The notes: generated by a model from the sequence alone, not told the origin. DNA of 64,000 nucleotides from Lachnospiraceae bacterium (GCA_017627275.1 JAGAHC010000091.1:1-64000); one strand, 5' to 3'. Numbered from the stretch's first letter, positions 1 through 8,937 are shown. Made by a program: numbers and translations.

Positions 1-90
1 CAACATTCTGCATCCGCCACTATGGCCATCCAGATAATCCATTACGACTTTAACTTTGAACTCATCTGAATACTTCTTTTTCCCTGACAT
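1..90 (-). CDS. IS3-family transposase OrfA, N-terminal fragment (cut by window edge)
   Basis: The minus strand from an ATG at 88-90 reads M-S-G-K-K-K-Y-S-D-E-F-K and stays open to base 1, giving about 30 residues. A lysine-rich start followed by Y-S-x-E-F-K and a short helical segment is typical of the helix-turn-helix OrfA of IS3-type elements, which binds the element ends. The rest of the gene, including the OrfB catalytic DDE domain, lies outside the window, so it cannot be said whether the element is intact. The terminal-repeat-like sequence just upstream supports the call. Confidence 0.7.
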   Translation of the reverse strand, partial: MSGKKKYSDEFKVKVVMDYLDGHSGGCRML

Positions 91-140
91 GTTAAACCCC
101 TTTCATTAGAGGTTTTGTCTAACGAAAGGGGTGCACTTCA
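91..140 (-). mobile_element. End of IS3-like element with terminal inverted repeat
   Basis: Read inward on the minus strand from base 140, the sequence starts TGAAGTGCACCCC and continues CTTTCGTTAGAC, a form I associate with the ends of clostridial IS3-like elements. The segment GAAAGGGG recurs just before the ATG at 90, presumably as the ribosome binding region. The element is inserted downstream of hgdB, so it would not interrupt the catabolic operon. The opposite end and any target duplication are out of view. Confidence 0.6.
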
Positions 141-170
141 GCTGCCGGGGGTGTTTTTGCTTTGCATCAC

Positions 171-194
171 GGAACCACTGTCCCTTTTGACACA
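171..194. repeat. REP-like repeat unit (GGAACCACTGTCCC type)
   Basis: GGAACCACTGTCCC followed by TTTTGACAC lies between the IS end and the hgdB stop codon. The same 14-base core occurs at 51732, in inverted form at 51949, and with changes at 9855 and 57764. The variant that continues into TTTTGACAC resembles dispersed REP-like sequences seen in Firmicutes and sometimes tied to REP-associated transposases; that link is from memory, not from this window. Confidence 0.55.
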
Positions 195-202
195 CTTTTT
201 GT

Positions 203-1354
203 TTAGACTCTCATGGAAAGGACGTCCGCGAGTGCCTGGAGGGAGGTCTCCACCTGGCCGAAGTCGCGCATCTGCTGGTCGATGCCGAGCTTGATGTGCG
301 GGATGTCGGCGGCGTCGAGCGCCTTCTTGAGGTAAGGATATTCCATCTCTTCCGGATCGCAGAACTGCTGCATGAAGAGGACGAGTCCCTGTGCGCCGCT
401 TTCCTTGACAAGGTTGGCGACGAACTCACCGCGTCTGTTCTCGGCAGACTTCGGATCGTAGAGGAGCACGTCGTGGTCTCTGTTGGTGTACTGGATCGCG
501 AGGTCGCGGACCGGGTCGTTCGTTTCCGGAGCGTCGGTCTTGAACCAACGGCTCTCGTGCGCAACGTCGTCCGCCGCGATCGCGATGTTGTTCTTTTCGA
601 AAGCTTCAAGGAGCTTCGGGTTGTCGCAGATGATGCCGCTGGTGACGACCTTCGTTCCCTTCCAGTCGCAGACCGGCAGTGCTTCCAGTCCGTCGTTCAG
701 GGCTCCCAGCATCTCTGTGTACTCTTCCTTCAGCATGAACCAGTGCGCCTTGATGATGCCGCTTCTCTTGACCGGCGTGATGACGTCGCAGTGGTCGTTC
801 GCGAGTTTCACGAACCGGCGGAGTTCTGCGCGGCACGCATTGTAGACCTTGATGGAGTGTTCCAGTTCTTCCGGCGTGATTGCCTTGCTGGCGATCTTCT
901 CCAGCTGTTTCTTCACGTCATGGTACTGGTCCATCGTGAACTTGATGCCGAATTCCTCAAAGCGGTTCTGCGGATGCGCGAGGAAGATGACGGGCATCTT
1001 CTCGCCCATGGCGACGCGGAAGTTCTGCGTCATCGGACGAAGCGTATCGCAGATGGAAGGTGTGATGATCCCGTCCAGGTCATCCATCGTTCCGTCTAAA
1101 AGCATCTCGAGCGCGAGCTGCGCGATCGTGCAGTAGAAGGTCGCACAGTATTCCTTGGCGCGTGTGATGGTCTTGGTGTTCGTTCCCCAGATCCCCATCG
1201 GCACCATGCCGGCGGCATGGACCAGTTCTTCCGGCGCATAGTAGGGCAGCACGCCGATGACCTTTTTGCCCTGCTCCTTATACTTCTTCAGCTGCGCTTT
1301 GGGGCTTCTGGAAATATCAATCAGTTCCTGTATTTTGGTATCCATATTACTCAT
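203..1354 (-). CDS. hgdB: (R)-2-hydroxyglutaryl-CoA dehydratase, beta subunit
   Basis: With HgdA this 383-residue protein forms the iron-sulfur dehydratase that removes water from (R)-2-hydroxyglutaryl-CoA to give glutaconyl-CoA by a radical mechanism started by one electron from HgdC. The length matches the known beta subunit (about 380 residues), and the FldB/FldC-like fold is indicated by the early GVLPYYAPEEL segment and by cysteines in TKTITRAKEYC, CTIAQ, SICDTLRP and QQFCDPEE that can hold a cluster. The start has a strong GGAGGGG Shine-Dalgarno sequence. It is the last gene of hgdCAB, 13 bp after hgdA. A related dehydratase such as that for lactoyl-CoA is possible by fold, but the neighbours make hydroxyglutaryl-CoA the clear substrate. 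Confidence 0.95.
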   Translation of the reverse strand: MSNMDTKIQELIDISRSPKAQLKKYKEQGKKVIGVLPYYAPEELVHAAGMVPMGIWGTNTKTITRAKEYCATFYCTIAQLALEMLLDGTMDDLDGIITPSICDTLRPMTQNFRVAMGEKMPVIFLAHPQNRFEEFGIKFTMDQYHDVKKQLEKIASKAITPEELEHSIKVYNACRAELRRFVKLANDHCDVITPVKRSGIIKAHWFMLKEEYTEMLGALNDGLEALPVCDWKGTKVVTSGIICDNPKLLEAFEKNNIAIAADDVAHESRWFKTDAPETNDPVRDLAIQYTNRDHDVLLYDPKSAENRRGEFVANLVKESGAQGLVLFMQQFCDPEEMEYPYLKKALDAADIPHIKLGIDQQMRDFGQVETSLQALADVLSMRV

Positions 1355-1367
1355 CGTTAGCCCCTCC

Positions 1368-2810
1368 TCAGTCCTTGGCCGTCATGGCTTCCATCAATCC
1401 TTGTACGCGTGTCTCATACTGGGCCGCGTTGAAGTTACGCGGATCCGCCTGGTCTCCGTCGAATCCGGCGCAAGGGATGCCCAGATCGTCGGTGAAGCGG
1501 CGCTGCATTTCGGCCATGTAACCGGACCACGGTTTGCAGGAACGGTTGTAGTGAACGAGAACGCCGTCTACCTTGTTGTCGCGGCAGATGCCTTCACGCC
1601 AGGCTACGCCCTGCTCGATGCAGACGGAGTTGGGTGCCTTGTAATAGGCCTTTGCCATCTCGTCGAGGCCGTCAAACACGAAACCGAACGCCGGCGCATA
1701 CACGACGGCCGTAACGTTGATGCCGTTTTCCTTCAAAGGCTTGAACAGTGCCGGAAGCTTCGGCCAGCACGGAATGCCTTCGAACATGACGCGCTTCTTT
1801 TCTTCGAACGGAAGGGTCGAAGTGCCGTCTTTGATGTTCTGCTCAAGATCCTGTGCCAGAAGCTCGAACGCTTCCGCCGTCTCGACCTTGGCACGGGCGG
1901 TCACGACGTCCGCCATGTGGTTGAAGAGGTCAAAGCCGCTCATCGGCGAAGGTTTGTACTGCAGATAATCGCAGACCTTCAGCCATGCCTTCGCGGTGCG
2001 GTTGGCGTTGTGGCAGGCCTCGTCGAACTTCTTCTGGTCGAATTTCCGGCCGGAGATCTTTTCGAGCTGTTTGATGGCTGCGTCGAACTGCGCACGCACA
2101 TAGGCGACCTTGCTGTCGTCAACGTCCACATCGTTGTTGTAGGGGATATCGATCATGATGAGCGGAATGTTGTGCATTCTCGCGATGTTCTCATACCACT
2201 TGGTCATGCAGTTGCAGATGTTGTTGCAGCAGAGCACGAAGTCCGGAGCGGGCATGAGGTTCTGGCGGATCGGCTTTAAGGCGTTCAGACGTCTTTCCTT
2301 TTCCTCGCCGTCCGGCAGCGCTTCGATATCGTTGATGTTGACCAGCTCCTCATACGGAGTCTGGGTCTTCGGATCTTTTTTGGGTTTGCCGGTCTCCTCG
2401 TCGATGACGACGTTGCCGTTCTCGTCCTTTAACGGTTTGCCGGAAGCGGGATCGATGATGAACTCTCCCGTCTCGGGGTCAAATTTTCTGCCGACGCGGT
2501 ATCCTGCCGCATAGGCCAGGCTGATCCGCGCGTAGCCGCAGATATCGTTGTCATATCCGATATCCTCGGCCGCCGTGCAGAGCATTTCGCCGTTTCTGTT
2601 GGCGGCAATGCCGGCTGCCTGGTTTTCCGGATAGACGACATGGAGATCAAACGCCGCTGCCAGTTCGCAAGGAAATTTCGAAGATGACCAACCGACCGGT
2701 TCCCCTCTCTTTTTCGCCTGACGTGCTTCTTCATAAACATCGTCCACGACCTTTCTCAAGGCCAGTACGCCCGGACTCGGGCCCTTCTTTTTCTTTGCTT
2801 CTTCAGCCAT
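1368..2810 (-). CDS. hgdA: (R)-2-hydroxyglutaryl-CoA dehydratase, alpha subunit
   Basis: The alpha subunit (480 residues; known HgdA about 477) pairs with HgdB and carries the substrate-facing iron-sulfur cluster. Cysteine-rich stretches expected in the family are present at DFVLCCNNICNC, IPCWPKL, NRSCKPWSG and GIPCAGFDGDQ. A charged segment with several T-G-K/P-K turns around residues 110-150 is an insertion relative to the shorter beta subunit. The gene sits between hgdC and hgdB with short gaps, so the three are probably made from one transcript, as in Acidaminococcus and Clostridium symbiosum. The reaction is syn-dehydration without acidic alpha hydrogens, which needs reductive activation. 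Confidence 0.95.
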   Translation of the reverse strand: MAEEAKKKKGPSPGVLALRKVVDDVYEEARQAKKRGEPVGWSSSKFPCELAAAFDLHVVYPENQAAGIAANRNGEMLCTAAEDIGYDNDICGYARISLAYAAGYRVGRKFDPETGEFIIDPASGKPLKDENGNVVIDEETGKPKKDPKTQTPYEELVNINDIEALPDGEEKERRLNALKPIRQNLMPAPDFVLCCNNICNCMTKWYENIARMHNIPLIMIDIPYNNDVDVDDSKVAYVRAQFDAAIKQLEKISGRKFDQKKFDEACHNANRTAKAWLKVCDYLQYKPSPMSGFDLFNHMADVVTARAKVETAEAFELLAQDLEQNIKDGTSTLPFEEKKRVMFEGIPCWPKLPALFKPLKENGINVTAVVYAPAFGFVFDGLDEMAKAYYKAPNSVCIEQGVAWREGICRDNKVDGVLVHYNRSCKPWSGYMAEMQRRFTDDLGIPCAGFDGDQADPRNFNAAQYETRVQGLMEAMTAKD

Positions 2811-2846
2811 GTTACCTGTGTCTCCTTTCGTTGTTTTCCCTTTCGC

Positions 2847-3638
2847 TTATGCTTTTGCCGTTTGTGCCTTCTGGAAGGCAAAGAGCGCTGCGCCGAGCGC
2901 TCCGACATACTGTGTGAGCGGGAAGGTGTGGACAATGTGTCCCAGCTCTTCCTCGAGCGCCATCAGCACGCCCTTGTTCTGCGCCACCCCGCCGGTCATC
3001 ATGACATCGTCTCTCACACCGACGCGGTGTGCCAGTCCCACGACGCGGGAAGCGACGGAGTGATGTACGCCGTTGATGATGTCGCATTTTTCCGTCCCCT
3101 GTGCCAGCTGGCTGATGACTTCGCTCTCCGCAAAGACCGTGCAGGTCGAAGAAATATCCACCCGCTTTTTGGACTGTGCCGCCAGTTCTCCCAGCTCGCT
3201 GACCTTGACTTCGAGGACCTTCGCCATCACGTCCAGGAACCGACCCGTGCCCGCGGCACATTTGTCGTTCATCTGGAAGTTGACCATGGCGCCGTTCTCG
3301 ATCTGGATGACCTTCACGTCCTGGCCGCCGATGTCGATGACGGTGTGAACGCTCGGCATCAGAAACGCCGCGCCTCTGGCATGGCAGGAAAGTTCGCTCA
3401 TGTTGTGGTCCGCGATGTCGATGGAGTTGCGCCCGTATCCGGTCCCCATGATGAACGCCATGTCTTCCGCTGCAAGGCCTGCATCTTCAAACGCCATTTT
3501 GATCGCGCGTTCGGGTCCGCTCGTCCCGGTCCCAACGTCGATCAGGCTCTTGCCGATGATGTCCTGTCCGTTCTTTAAAATGATGGCCTTCGACGCGGTG
3601 GATCCGACATCGATGCCCATGGTAATGATGTCTGCCAT
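2847..3638 (-). CDS. hgdC: 2-hydroxyglutaryl-CoA dehydratase activator (archerase)
   Basis: HgdC is the ATP-driven electron-injecting activator of HgdAB. The 263-residue protein has the ASKHA ATPase signature GIDVGSTASKA at residues 8-18 and the second phosphate loop DIGGQDVK near 102. The two cysteines that bridge one [4Fe-4S] cluster between two monomers are at residues 127 (NDKCAAGTG) and 166 (SSTCTVF), the same positions as in the characterised Acidaminococcus protein. It is first in the hgdCAB unit and has its own promoter-like site and leader. Homologous activators serve other acyl-CoA dehydratases and benzoyl-CoA reductase, but the adjacent hgdAB fix the partner. Confidence 0.96.
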   Translation of the reverse strand: MADIITMGIDVGSTASKAIILKNGQDIIGKSLIDVGTGTSGPERAIKMAFEDAGLAAEDMAFIMGTGYGRNSIDIADHNMSELSCHARGAAFLMPSVHTVIDIGGQDVKVIQIENGAMVNFQMNDKCAAGTGRFLDVMAKVLEVKVSELGELAAQSKKRVDISSTCTVFAESEVISQLAQGTEKCDIINGVHHSVASRVVGLAHRVGVRDDVMMTGGVAQNKGVLMALEEELGHIVHTFPLTQYVGALGAALFAFQKAQTAKA

Positions 3639-3673
3639 TGTTCTTTCCTTCTTGTATCTGATTGTTTTTTCCT

Positions 3674-3690
3674 ATTATAGCACTCTGTGC
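3674..3690 (-). promoter_or_regulatory. Candidate promoter of hgdCAB (extended -10)
   Basis: On the minus strand TGCTATAAT occurs with TATAAT at 3674-3679, an extended -10 (TGnTATAAT), about 35 bases before the hgdC start. No good -35 box is seen at the right distance. It follows the terminator-like hairpin after gcdA, so hgdCAB can be transcribed apart from the upstream genes. Confidence 0.5.
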
Positions 3691-3703
3691 GCAGAAATCA
3701 TCA

Positions 3704-3755
3704 TCAAAAAATACAATGAGGCCACGCCCGGAGTCCCGGTGCGTGGCCTCTTTTT
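3704..3755. terminator. Hairpin terminator after gcdA
   Basis: A 10-bp perfect stem GAGGCCACGC/GCGTGGCCTC at 3718-3750 is followed on the minus strand by ATTGTATTTTTT and on the plus strand by TTTTT. It lies 13 bases past the gcdA stop, so it can end the gcd-gct transcript or attenuate read-through into hgdCAB. Confidence 0.65.
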
Positions 3756-3762
3756 GCTGTTC

Positions 3763-5529
3763 TTACTGCGGTTTTACGTAGGTCTGGAAGTCTCTTATCG
3801 TTCTGGGCGTCAGCATCTGATGGAACGGGCAGATGCCGGCCGGGTTCTGGTAAGCTGCTTCCGCAAATGCCTGCATGTACGGACGGATCTCCGTCATGTC
3901 GACGATCTCGTCGATCATGCCGAGTTTTGCGCAGTACTTCGGTCTGGACTTGTCCGTGTAATCCTGGATCAGCGCGTTCATCTTGTCGATGGTCGGCTGG
4001 ATGTCCTTGCCGGCATCCTGGTCTTTCACAAGACGTCTGGAATACATGGCGTTCGCCGCCGTCACCCCGGGCATGACATAGACTTCGCTGGCACCCGTGC
4101 CGATGGTGAAGGCGTTGGTGTCGTTGCCCTGCGGGCCGCCCAGCACGTAGTGTGCAGCAGCCGAGGACTTACGCAGCGTGATCTCGATCGACGGCAGACC
4201 GTTGTTCTGGATGGAATAGATGAGCGCCTGGCCAAGACCAAGAAGCTCTGCCTTCTCCGCGTCGTCGCCGACGTCGATACCGGTCGTATCCTGGAACCAG
4301 ATGATCGGGATGCGGTCCCTTGCGCACAGGGTGACGAACTCGTTCATCTTGATGAGGCCCTGGCGATAGAGCTTGCCGCCGACACCCATGGACTTCTCCT
4401 TGTATTCCGGATAGTTCATGAAGACACCCTGGACATTTGCGATGATACCGACCAGGAGGCCGTTTACCTTCGCAAGGCCGGTCGTCATTTCCGGACCGTA
4501 TCCCTTCTTGTATTCCAGGTACTCACTGTTGTCCACGAGGCGGGCGATGACATCGTAGATGTCATACGGACGCTTCTGGTTGGTCGTGATGATGCTGTAA
4601 AGGTCTTCTGCCGGGAACTGCGGTGCCTTCGGCGTATCCACGCGGAAGAACTCAAGGTTGTAGGCCGGCAGATAGCTGACATACTTCTTGATACCTTCGA
4701 TGACACCCATATCATCCTGATAGACTTCACGGAAGAATCCGGTCTCATCGTAGTGGATCGGAACGCATCCGGGCGGTGCGATGTGCTCGGTCGCGTTGTT
4801 CTTTAAGTCATCGATGATCTTCTGGGCTTCTTCCTGATCCACATAGCCCTTCGGGTTCATGCCGGAAAGGATGCCGGCGCCGCCGACTGCCATGTTCGCC
4901 TTCTGGTGCGCGATCAGGATGGTCGGGGAAATGCTGTGGTAGCCGCCGCCCGCCGGGTTCGTGCCGTAGATGCCGACGATGACCGGGATGCCGAGTTGGT
5001 TGAGTTCGGAGTTGCGATAGAACGGTGTGCCGCCGCCGCGTCTGTTCGGGAAGACCTGTTCCTGTACCGGGAACTCAACGCCGGAGCAGTTGAGGAGGTA
5101 CACGACCGGGATCCGAAGGATCTTTGCGGTGTCGGAAGCACGCAGCAGGTTTTCCGCCTGTCCGGGAACCCAGGCACCGGCCATCTTCTTGTTATCGGAA
5201 GCGATGACCATGACCCACTTGCCGCCGACACGGCCGAGGCCCTTGATGATGCTGGTGGTGCCGGACTTGTTGTCTGCCGGGTTGAAGAGGCTGTTTAACG
5301 GGCAGAAGGTCCCTTCGTCCACGAGCGCTGCAATACGCTGCATGGCGGTAAGCTGTCCGCTCTGGTTTAAGGACTCGTCGTCACGGCCGTTCGCGCGGCC
5401 TTCTTCGATCAGTGCATGGATCTCCTGCTCAACGGCCTTGATCTCCTGCTCATTCTCCGGTTTGGGTGCGGCCGGTTTGCCGACGACCGGCATATTCTGG
5501 AAATAACTGGGCATAGAATATAAATCCAT
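3763..5529 (-). CDS. gcdA: Glutaconyl-CoA decarboxylase, carboxyltransferase alpha subunit
   Basis: GcdA (588 residues; the known protein is about 587) moves the carboxyl group of glutaconyl-CoA to biotin on GcdC, giving crotonyl-CoA in the cytoplasm. It has the two crotonase-like halves of biotin-dependent carboxyltransferases: an N-terminal half with GGGTPFYRN and NPAGGGYHSIS, and a C-terminal half with WFQDTTGIDVG and YVLGGPQGND. Propionyl- or methylmalonyl-CoA carboxyltransferases share this fold, but the longer N-terminus and the gct/hgd neighbours point to GcdA. It is the last gene before a terminator-like hairpin and follows gctB by 29 bp. Confidence 0.95.
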   Translation of the reverse strand: MDLYSMPSYFQNMPVVGKPAAPKPENEQEIKAVEQEIHALIEEGRANGRDDESLNQSGQLTAMQRIAALVDEGTFCPLNSLFNPADNKSGTTSIIKGLGRVGGKWVMVIASDNKKMAGAWVPGQAENLLRASDTAKILRIPVVYLLNCSGVEFPVQEQVFPNRRGGGTPFYRNSELNQLGIPVIVGIYGTNPAGGGYHSISPTILIAHQKANMAVGGAGILSGMNPKGYVDQEEAQKIIDDLKNNATEHIAPPGCVPIHYDETGFFREVYQDDMGVIEGIKKYVSYLPAYNLEFFRVDTPKAPQFPAEDLYSIITTNQKRPYDIYDVIARLVDNSEYLEYKKGYGPEMTTGLAKVNGLLVGIIANVQGVFMNYPEYKEKSMGVGGKLYRQGLIKMNEFVTLCARDRIPIIWFQDTTGIDVGDDAEKAELLGLGQALIYSIQNNGLPSIEITLRKSSAAAHYVLGGPQGNDTNAFTIGTGASEVYVMPGVTAANAMYSRRLVKDQDAGKDIQPTIDKMNALIQDYTDKSRPKYCAKLGMIDEIVDMTEIRPYMQAFAEAAYQNPAGICPFHQMLTPRTIRDFQTYVKPQ

Positions 5530-5558
5530 CTTGTCATTCTCCTTTCAATATCTTCTGA

Positions 5559-6359
5559 TTACTTTTCCTCGACAGGCACCTTGATGAAGACCTGATCCGG
5601 GTCGATCTCTTCGCGGATGAGGCGAATGACTTCCGGATCCGGTGCGGGCAGTTTTTCCGCTCTGGATACATCGATGTCGAAACCTGTGTTTTCGATGACC
5701 TGTTCCGGGGAAGAAGTTTCATAATAGCCGGCCAGATACATTCTCTTGGTCTTTTCGTCGAACTTCATGATTCCGAGATCCGTAACGACAGCCTGCGGGC
5801 CGCGGTTGCCGGGAAGGCCGAGTTTCTCACGTCCGCCGGGGCCGTCGATCCAGCCGGGGCTGGTGACGTAATCGATCTTCTGCATGAAGCGTCTGGCTTC
5901 GTGCTGGATCATGATGATGGTGTTTGCAAAGGTTGCGATGCCGTTGGCGCCGCCGGAACCCGTGAAGCGGGTCTTCGGTGCATGGTAGTCACCGATGCAG
6001 GTGGAGTTGACGTTGCCGTACGGATCGATCTGTGCACCGCCGATGAAGGCGATGAGTCTTTCATTGTCATGCAGCCACTCATTGGCTTCAAAGCCGATGA
6101 AGCGAACGTTCGGCCACTGCACGCCGCAGTGTGCCATGAAGCGAAGGTCGCCGACGCTTCTGGGCACTTCGATCGGGTCGCAGTCCATCAGGCCGCTCTC
6201 CACGATCAGGTTGCATTTGGGTGCGAACAGACGCTTTGCAACGGAGGCGCCGATCAGCGGAAGTCCCGTTCCCACGATGGCGATCTGTCCGTCATGGATG
6301 CACTGTGCAAGCGTAATCGCCTGCATTTCCTTATTGGTATAGTTTGTATAGTCCGCCAT
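5559..6359 (-). CDS. gctB: Glutaconate CoA-transferase subunit B
   Basis: GctAB moves CoA from acetyl-CoA or glutaconyl-CoA to (R)-2-hydroxyglutarate through a glutamyl-CoA thioester. The 266-residue B subunit carries the catalytic glutamate at position 54 in VESGLMD, the same position as in the Acidaminococcus enzyme. A glycine-rich segment GSGGANGIATFAN is typical of family I CoA-transferases. The gene is 2 bp from the end of gctA, which suggests coupled translation of a 1:1 complex. The length matches the known subunit. Confidence 0.95.
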   Translation of the reverse strand: MADYTNYTNKEMQAITLAQCIHDGQIAIVGTGLPLIGASVAKRLFAPKCNLIVESGLMDCDPIEVPRSVGDLRFMAHCGVQWPNVRFIGFEANEWLHDNERLIAFIGGAQIDPYGNVNSTCIGDYHAPKTRFTGSGGANGIATFANTIIMIQHEARRFMQKIDYVTSPGWIDGPGGREKLGLPGNRGPQAVVTDLGIMKFDEKTKRMYLAGYYETSSPEQVIENTGFDIDVSRAEKLPAPDPEVIRLIREEIDPDQVFIKVPVEEK

Positions 6360-6361
6360 TT

Positions 6362-7324
6362 TTAAACCTCCTTTGTCACATCCGCGTGATATCCAAAGCC
6401 TTCGGTCACCTTCAGGTTCAGGAGTCTCTGTACGCCCAGTTTTTCACGATACTCTTCTTCGTTCTTTACGTCATAGACCCATTCCTTCAAGTAAGCCTTG
6501 AACTCTTCCTCGGTCTTGCTGGCTGCGCCGTAGGCCTTGAGCCATGCATTGTCGTAATCGTAGTAGCCGTAGCACTGTGTCGGATGTGCGCCGAACGGTT
6601 CATGTACAACAGCGGCAACACAGAATGCCGGAATGGTTGTTACGCCGGGATCCTTGCGGATCTCTTCGTTGCTTAAGAGCTCTTCGCAGGTCACGATGCA
6701 GTTCTTGGCGGCAACGGCGATGTCCACGTCGTGGAACTCGTCGCCCATGATGATGCAGGTGCCGTCCGGAGATGCCTTCTGTACGTGGATGATGGCGGTG
6801 TCCAGCTTCGGAACAGGCAGTGCCACCACCGTCTCACCCGGATTGAAGGGATTCTCGACGTAGACGAACTTATCTTCCGTCAGTCCCGGGATCTTCTTGC
6901 GGTCTTCCTTGGAGATGCCCCATTCGTCGACCAGGCCGGAGCCCATCATCAGACGGACCGGCAGGTAGGGAAGGCCTAAGGATGCCGCATGCAGCATGAG
7001 CATCACCGCGTCCTGGGAATAATCTTCGTAGATCAGTTCGCCCGCTTCGATCTTCGCGCGGAATCTGCGGGAAACGTTGGTAACGCCGGAGTCTGCCGTG
7101 TAGCAGTTGATGTAGGCCTTGACTCTGTCTTCGCCGATCAGCATGTCCCAGTCATGTCCTGCGGGGCCTGCCCAGACGATGAAGTCTTTCTGTCCCTGGC
7201 GCAGGATCTCACGGGCTGCAGCCGCGGGTTTTTTGTTGGTGGTGAATCCACCGAAAGAGATCTGATCGCCGTCGTGAACGAACTTTGCGATCGCGTCATG
7301 TAATGTCATTACTTTATTACTCAC
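6362..7324 (-). CDS. gctA: Glutaconate CoA-transferase subunit A
   Basis: The A subunit (320 residues, the usual length) completes the CoA-binding face of the family I transferase. The N-terminal segment QISFGGFTTNKKP has the glycine-rich CoA-binding character of the family, and LMMGSGLVDEWG lies in the middle. It sits between gcdB and gctB with short gaps, inside the pathway-ordered block. It acts after HgdH, making (R)-2-hydroxyglutaryl-CoA in the cytoplasm. A 3-oxoacid CoA-transferase is the structural alternative; the context argues against it. Confidence 0.94.
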   Translation of the reverse strand: MSNKVMTLHDAIAKFVHDGDQISFGGFTTNKKPAAAAREILRQGQKDFIVWAGPAGHDWDMLIGEDRVKAYINCYTADSGVTNVSRRFRAKIEAGELIYEDYSQDAVMLMLHAASLGLPYLPVRLMMGSGLVDEWGISKEDRKKIPGLTEDKFVYVENPFNPGETVVALPVPKLDTAIIHVQKASPDGTCIIMGDEFHDVDIAVAAKNCIVTCEELLSNEEIRKDPGVTTIPAFCVAAVVHEPFGAHPTQCYGYYDYDNAWLKAYGAASKTEEEFKAYLKEWVYDVKNEEEYREKLGVQRLLNLKVTEGFGYHADVTKEV

Positions 7325-7352
7325 AATATGCCTCCTTATATTAACTTTGCTC

Positions 7353-8504
7353 TTAGCCGAAGACTAACATGAAGAATCCAGCTGCAACTGCCGATCCGAT
7401 AACACCCGCCACGTTCGGTCCCATGGCATGCATGAGAAGGAAGTTGGTCGGGTCGGATTCGGAGCCTACTTTTTGCGAAACACGGGCTGCCATCGGCACG
7501 GCCGAAACGCCGGCGGAGCCGATGAGCGGATTGACTTTGCCGCCGGTCAGCCGGTAGATCAGTTTGCCGAGAAGGATTCCGCCGACGGTCGCAAACGCAA
7601 AGGCGACAAGGCCTAAGGCCACGATGGCGAGCGTCTGCACGCGGAGGAAGAGTTCGCCGTCGGAAGTTGCGCCGACGGAAACGCCCAGCATGATGGTGAC
7701 GATGTTGCAAAGGGCATTGGATGCCGTATCGGTCAGTCTTTCGACAACGCCCGATTCCTTAAAGAGGTTGCCCAGCATCAGCATGCCAAGGAGCGGCGCC
7801 ACGGAAGGAAGGATGAGGGACGTGAAGACTGCGACGAAGATCGGGAATACGACCTTCTCCGCCTTGCTGACGGGACGGAGCTGCGTCATCTTGGTCTTTC
7901 TTTCCTTCTCTGTGGTCAGCGCGCGCATGATCGGCGGCTGGATCATCGGGATCAGCGCCATGTAGGAATAGGCGGCGACCGCGATCGGTGCCATCAGTTC
8001 CGGCGCCAGGTTGTTGGCGATGTAGATCGCCGTCGGGCCGTCCGCACCGCCGATGATGCCGATGGCCGCTGCCTGTGCGGGCGTGAACAGACCGGAGGCG
8101 TTGGCGATAACGAATGCCACGTAGATACCGAACTGTGCCGCTGCGCCAAGCAGCAAAGATACAGGGTTAGCGATCAGGGGTCCGAAGTCTGTCATCGCCC
8201 CGATCGCCATAAAGATCAGGCAGGGGAAGAGACTGGATTTATCACCCTGATACAGGATTTGAATAATACCGGATTGATACCACGGCAGACCGTCCGCCGT
8301 CGCATCATACATCAGTCCTGCCAGCGGCAGGTTTGCAAGCAGCATACCAAAGGCGATCGGAATCAGAAGCAGCGGCTCAAATTCCTTGACGACCGCCAGA
8401 TAGATCAGCACGAAAGAAAGGAGGAGCATAACGACCTGTCTCCATTCCAGCGCCGCGAATCCGGATTCTGCAAGCAATTCTCCAAAAATCTGAAAGAAAT
8501 TCAT
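7353..8504 (-). CDS. gcdB: Glutaconyl-CoA decarboxylase, sodium-pumping beta subunit
   Basis: GcdB is the membrane carboxybiotin decarboxylase that couples loss of CO2 to export of sodium ions. The 383-residue protein is strongly hydrophobic with around ten membrane segments and contains the family motifs [10 protein letters not shown] (near residue 170) and [17 protein letters not shown] (near 325), which carry ion- and carboxybiotin-binding residues. OadB, MmdB and GcdB are close homologues; here GcdA and two GcdC next to it choose GcdB. The gene is 10 bp after the second gcdC. Confidence 0.94.
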   Translation of the reverse strand: MNFFQIFGELLAESGFAALEWRQVVMLLLSFVLIYLAVVKEFEPLLLIPIAFGMLLANLPLAGLMYDATADGLPWYQSGIIQILYQGDKSSLFPCLIFMAIGAMTDFGPLIANPVSLLLGAAAQFGIYVAFVIANASGLFTPAQAAAIGIIGGADGPTAIYIANNLAPELMAPIAVAAYSYMALIPMIQPPIMRALTTEKERKTKMTQLRPVSKAEKVVFPIFVAVFTSLILPSVAPLLGMLMLGNLFKESGVVERLTDTASNALCNIVTIMLGVSVGATSDGELFLRVQTLAIVALGLVAFAFATVGGILLGKLIYRLTGGKVNPLIGSAGVSAVPMAARVSQKVGSESDPTNFLLMHAMGPNVAGVIGSAVAAGFFMLVFG

Positions 8505-8514
8505 GCTCTACCTC

Positions 8515-8937
8515 CTAGTTCATCGTTGCCAGAATGGTGCCGGCTTCGACCATGTCGCCGACGTTTGCTTTGATCTCCCCGATCGTTCCGTCTGCCGGTG
8601 CGACGATCTCTGTTTCCATCTTCATCGCTTCCATAATGAAGCAGACCTGTCCGAAGGTAACGGACTGTCCGGGTGTGCATTCGATCTTTAATACTTTGCC
8701 CGCAAGAGGTGCTTCAATGCCGTTTCCGCCTGCCGAAGGTGCGGCTGCAGGGGCGGGAGCGGGAGCCGGGGCCGGTGCTGCTGCAGGAGCGGGTGCTGCT
8801 GCGGGAGCCTGAGTCTGCGGAAGGGTCGGAAGAACGACGCCGGTTCCCTGGCCGTTTCTGTCCAGAGAAGTCTGCTGATCCAGTCTTTCGATCTCCACTT
8901 CGTACTTCTTACCGTTTACGGTTGCAACATATTTCAT
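8515..8937 (-). CDS. gcdC: Glutaconyl-CoA decarboxylase, biotin carrier (second copy)
   Basis: This 140-residue biotinyl protein has an N-terminal segment MKYVATVNGKKYEVE, an Ala/Pro-rich flexible linker at about residues 40-70, and a C-terminal biotinyl domain with the EAMKMETEI motif whose lysine is biotinylated. It shuttles the carboxyl group between GcdA and GcdB. It is the second of two adjacent copies and differs from the first in linker and N-terminal sequence. A clear AGGAG lies before the ATG. I recall that C. symbiosum also has two GcdC forms, so duplication may be a feature of clostridial enzymes. Confidence 0.92.
   Translation of the reverse strand: MKYVATVNGKKYEVEIERLDQQTSLDRNGQGTGVVLPTLPQTQAPAAAPAPAAAPAPAPAPAPAAAPSAGGNGIEAPLAGKVLKIECTPGQSVTFGQVCFIMEAMKMETEIVAPADGTIGEIKANVGDMVEAGTILATMN

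Noticed and set aside
3400..4806. A 468-residue open frame on the plus strand opposite gcdA and hgdC
   Set aside because: It mirrors codons of clear genes in a G+C-rich genome, has no recognisable domain and no ribosome site.
8730..8815. Repetitive GGAGCGGG-like bases that might suggest a repeat array
   Set aside because: They are Ala/Pro codons of the GcdC linker, not a CRISPR or tandem regulatory repeat.
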